Source of the DNA: Agaribacillus sp965228415
GTDB taxonomy: Bacteria; Bacteroidota; Bacteroidia; Cytophagales; Cyclobacteriaceae
DNA length: 64,000 nt
Direction of reading: 5' to 3'
Assembly: GCA_965228415.1 (NCBI GenBank)
Contig: OZ245814.1
Coordinates: 1,736,001-1,800,000 of the forward strand
Shown piece after piece: positions 62,651 to 64,000 of this stretch. The notes beneath the pieces were generated by a model. That model was not told the origin of the DNA, ran no database searches, and saw only the letters and a list, made by a program, of their open reading frames with translations. Position numbers and translations under genes: made by a program. The first letter of the stretch is position 1. Every line of letters begins with the position of its first letter.

Positions 62651-62941
62651 ATGCATATAATTGATTTCTTTATCGGGTTTACACTTATGAATGCTATGCC
62701 TCATTTTGTATTAGGCATTTGGAGGGCACGGATCCTGGGGGGTTTTGGCTTTGGATACCGACAGAACATTTTGTACGGACTCTTCAATTTTGTTATTTCC
62801 ATCAGCTTATTTATTTATCAGTATGGCATTACGGGATTGAAGGAAAACGGATTTTACACAGGAGCATTGTTCATTCTGCTTGCCTATTTTTTGCTTGGCA
62901 AAATGTTATACAGGCGCTTTAATCCCGACAAAAAGGATTAG
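62651..62941 (+). CDS. Small membrane protein, three helices
   Basis: 96 residues with three predicted helices: about 5-22 (FFIGFTLMNAMPHFVLGI), 38-58 (NILYGLFNFVISISLFIY) and 66-85 (FYTGALFILLAYFLLGKM), ending in a charged tail RRFNPDKKD. I do not recognise the family. Its only neighbour in regulation is the divergent TetR gene, so it is the probable target of that repressor. A role in export or membrane protection is inferred. Confidence 0.8.
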   Translation: MHIIDFFIGFTLMNAMPHFVLGIWRARILGGFGFGYRQNILYGLFNFVISISLFIYQYGITGLKENGFYTGALFILLAYFLLGKMLYRRFNPDKKD

Positions 62942-62999
62942 CTCTCAATTATCTATAACCTGTTTAAGTAACGCTTTGTACAAAGTAAGCCTGCCCCTA

Positions 63000-64000
63000 T
63001 CAATCAGCATTTATGCGGTATACCGGATACCTCAGATAAGCGCTTTCAAAATATTTACTTCTCTGATAAATATAATAGAGCTGTGCCATCCTGTTTTCCC
63101 GAAACTTCGGATCTGACTTCTTTTTATCAATGAATGCCGCTGCCAGTTTCGGGTCTTCCTCCAGTACTTCCGCCGCCAGATCTTCAAACACATATGGAGA
63201 AATTCCCTCTTTTATTTGTAAGATAGGGTCGAAAAAATTCCACTTGAAATAGGAGTCAACACCCTGTGGCTCCAGGGTTTCTATAATGTAACGGTTTACC
63301 GCCTGATTAACGGGAATCAGGTAATCGCCTTGCTTAAAAGCTATTTGCTCATTTTTGCTTTCAACCTTAACATCATAGTGAAAATAATGCCCTTCATACG
63401 CCCTTTGGGAAGTGTTGTAGTCCTTAATGTGATATGCCTCCACCCGCATAACACTATCTTTTTTCAGTGTATCCATTTGAACGCCATTGAGCTGCAACAG
63501 ATTGATGACATGGTACCAACCCCTGGGTATTACATAATATAGGGGTTTGTCAATAACTATGGCAGGCCGGTATTTGTTGTAAAATTTGATCTTTTTGGAA
63601 AAGGGTTTGGAGCGGTCGTAATACAATCGCTTTTGATCCGTTATTTTACTTTCAACATATGATCCCTCATATCCTTTAAAATCCAGCATTTCAAAATGAG
63701 TGGTATCTATGGCCCATTGTACCGGAAATTGAGATTGATTTTTCACAGCTAACCTGGTCGCTTCCCGCAATTTGATCAGTTGATCGCCAAATCGATGCAA
63801 GGCTGCTATGGCTGCCTGCATGAAAGTATAAGTGGACATTACCCTTTGACGATAAGGCTTCAGCATATGGGTTTCTGTCATGAAACCTATTGTATGAAAT
63901 AACGTGGCATAGCCGGAGGAATAGCGCGGCCAGTCGGCGAATTGTTGAAAGCCAGGATCCGGGGTACGGCCGAATACATTTACATAGGGCGTCATCTCAA
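63000..64000 (-). CDS. M14-family zinc carboxypeptidase-like protein, N-terminus beyond window edge
   Basis: The frame is open through base 64000, so the N-terminal part is missing; about 332 residues are seen. The first visible segment TPYVNVFGRTPDPGFQ and GYATLFHTIGFMTETHMLKP are those of M14 peptidases; the Glu in MTETH matches the general-base position. The rest (about residues 110-331) is a beta-rich C-terminal extension common in exported Bacteroidota M14 proteins. The zinc-binding HxxE part should lie in the missing portion. Its peptide substrate is unknown. Confidence 0.88.
   Translation of the reverse strand, partial: EMTPYVNVFGRTPDPGFQQFADWPRYSSGYATLFHTIGFMTETHMLKPYRQRVMSTYTFMQAAIAALHRFGDQLIKLREATRLAVKNQSQFPVQWAIDTTHFEMLDFKGYEGSYVESKITDQKRLYYDRSKPFSKKIKFYNKYRPAIVIDKPLYYVIPRGWYHVINLLQLNGVQMDTLKKDSVMRVEAYHIKDYNTSQRAYEGHYFHYDVKVESKNEQIAFKQGDYLIPVNQAVNRYIIETLEPQGVDSYFKWNFFDPILQIKEGISPYVFEDLAAEVLEEDPKLAAAFIDKKKSDPKFRENRMAQLYYIYQRSKYFESAYLRYPVYRINAD

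Overview
The window is a chromosomal stretch of a Bacteroidota bacterium, most likely a Cytophagia/Cytophagales member. The evidence is a SusC/SusD pair, an ECF sigma factor with a FecR protein, double-FtsX MacB-like permeases, DUF2911, DUF3570/DUF4266, YfiR, bactofilin, a propeller/Y_Y_Y/LuxR regulator, moderate-to-low GC and AT-rich gaps. I see no rRNA, tRNA, insertion sequence, prophage or CRISPR array. The window cuts one gene at each edge: a GH13 enzyme at the left and an M14 peptidase at the right.

Region 1 (1-10.6 kb, minus strand) is a starch/maltodextrin utilisation locus. It runs in transcription order from a propeller-LuxR membrane regulator to a SusE/F-like lipoprotein with two near-identical binding modules, then SusC, SusD and a periplasmic GH13 cyclomaltodextrinase/neopullulanase. 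Region 2 (10.9-19.5 kb) has a secreted His/Tyr-rich protein with an Arg/Ser repeat tail, a class A penicillin-binding protein, FabH, a glycosyltransferase, a polysaccharide deacetylase and an exported M20 peptidase. Region 3 (20.4-28.2 kb) pairs two tandem MacB-like permeases with a divergent sigma-54 response regulator/histidine kinase pair; a sigma-54-type promoter faces the permeases. Region 4 (28.3-34.6 kb) holds MurB, dCMP deaminase, a DUF2911/AraC pair, two small exported proteins, a PQQ-type sugar dehydrogenase and a CBS protein. It is followed by a 1 kb non-coding gap with structured DNA.

Region 5 (35.6-46.1 kb) has DoxX, a DUF3857 protein and a sensor kinase, then a minus-strand run: ECF sigma - FecR - bactofilin - small beta-barrel - KOW-like protein - beta-barrel - DUF4266 - DUF3570. 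This is the most intriguing block, because the ECF/FecR pair has no TonB receptor and the FecR protein ends in an FxLYD-like domain. Region 6 (46.5-50.6 kb) has a LuxR regulator whose receiver lacks the phosphorylatable Asp, a porin, YfiR and a sugar MFS transporter. Region 7 (50.8-64 kb) is a mix of housekeeping and accessory genes: LspA, GNAT, DJ-1/PfpI, YHS, AraC, cold-shock protein, PhzF/VOC/DUF1801, a double-winged-helix methyltransferase, a cytoplasmic substrate-binding-like protein, SnoaL-like, TetR with two clear operators, a small membrane protein and the M14 peptidase.
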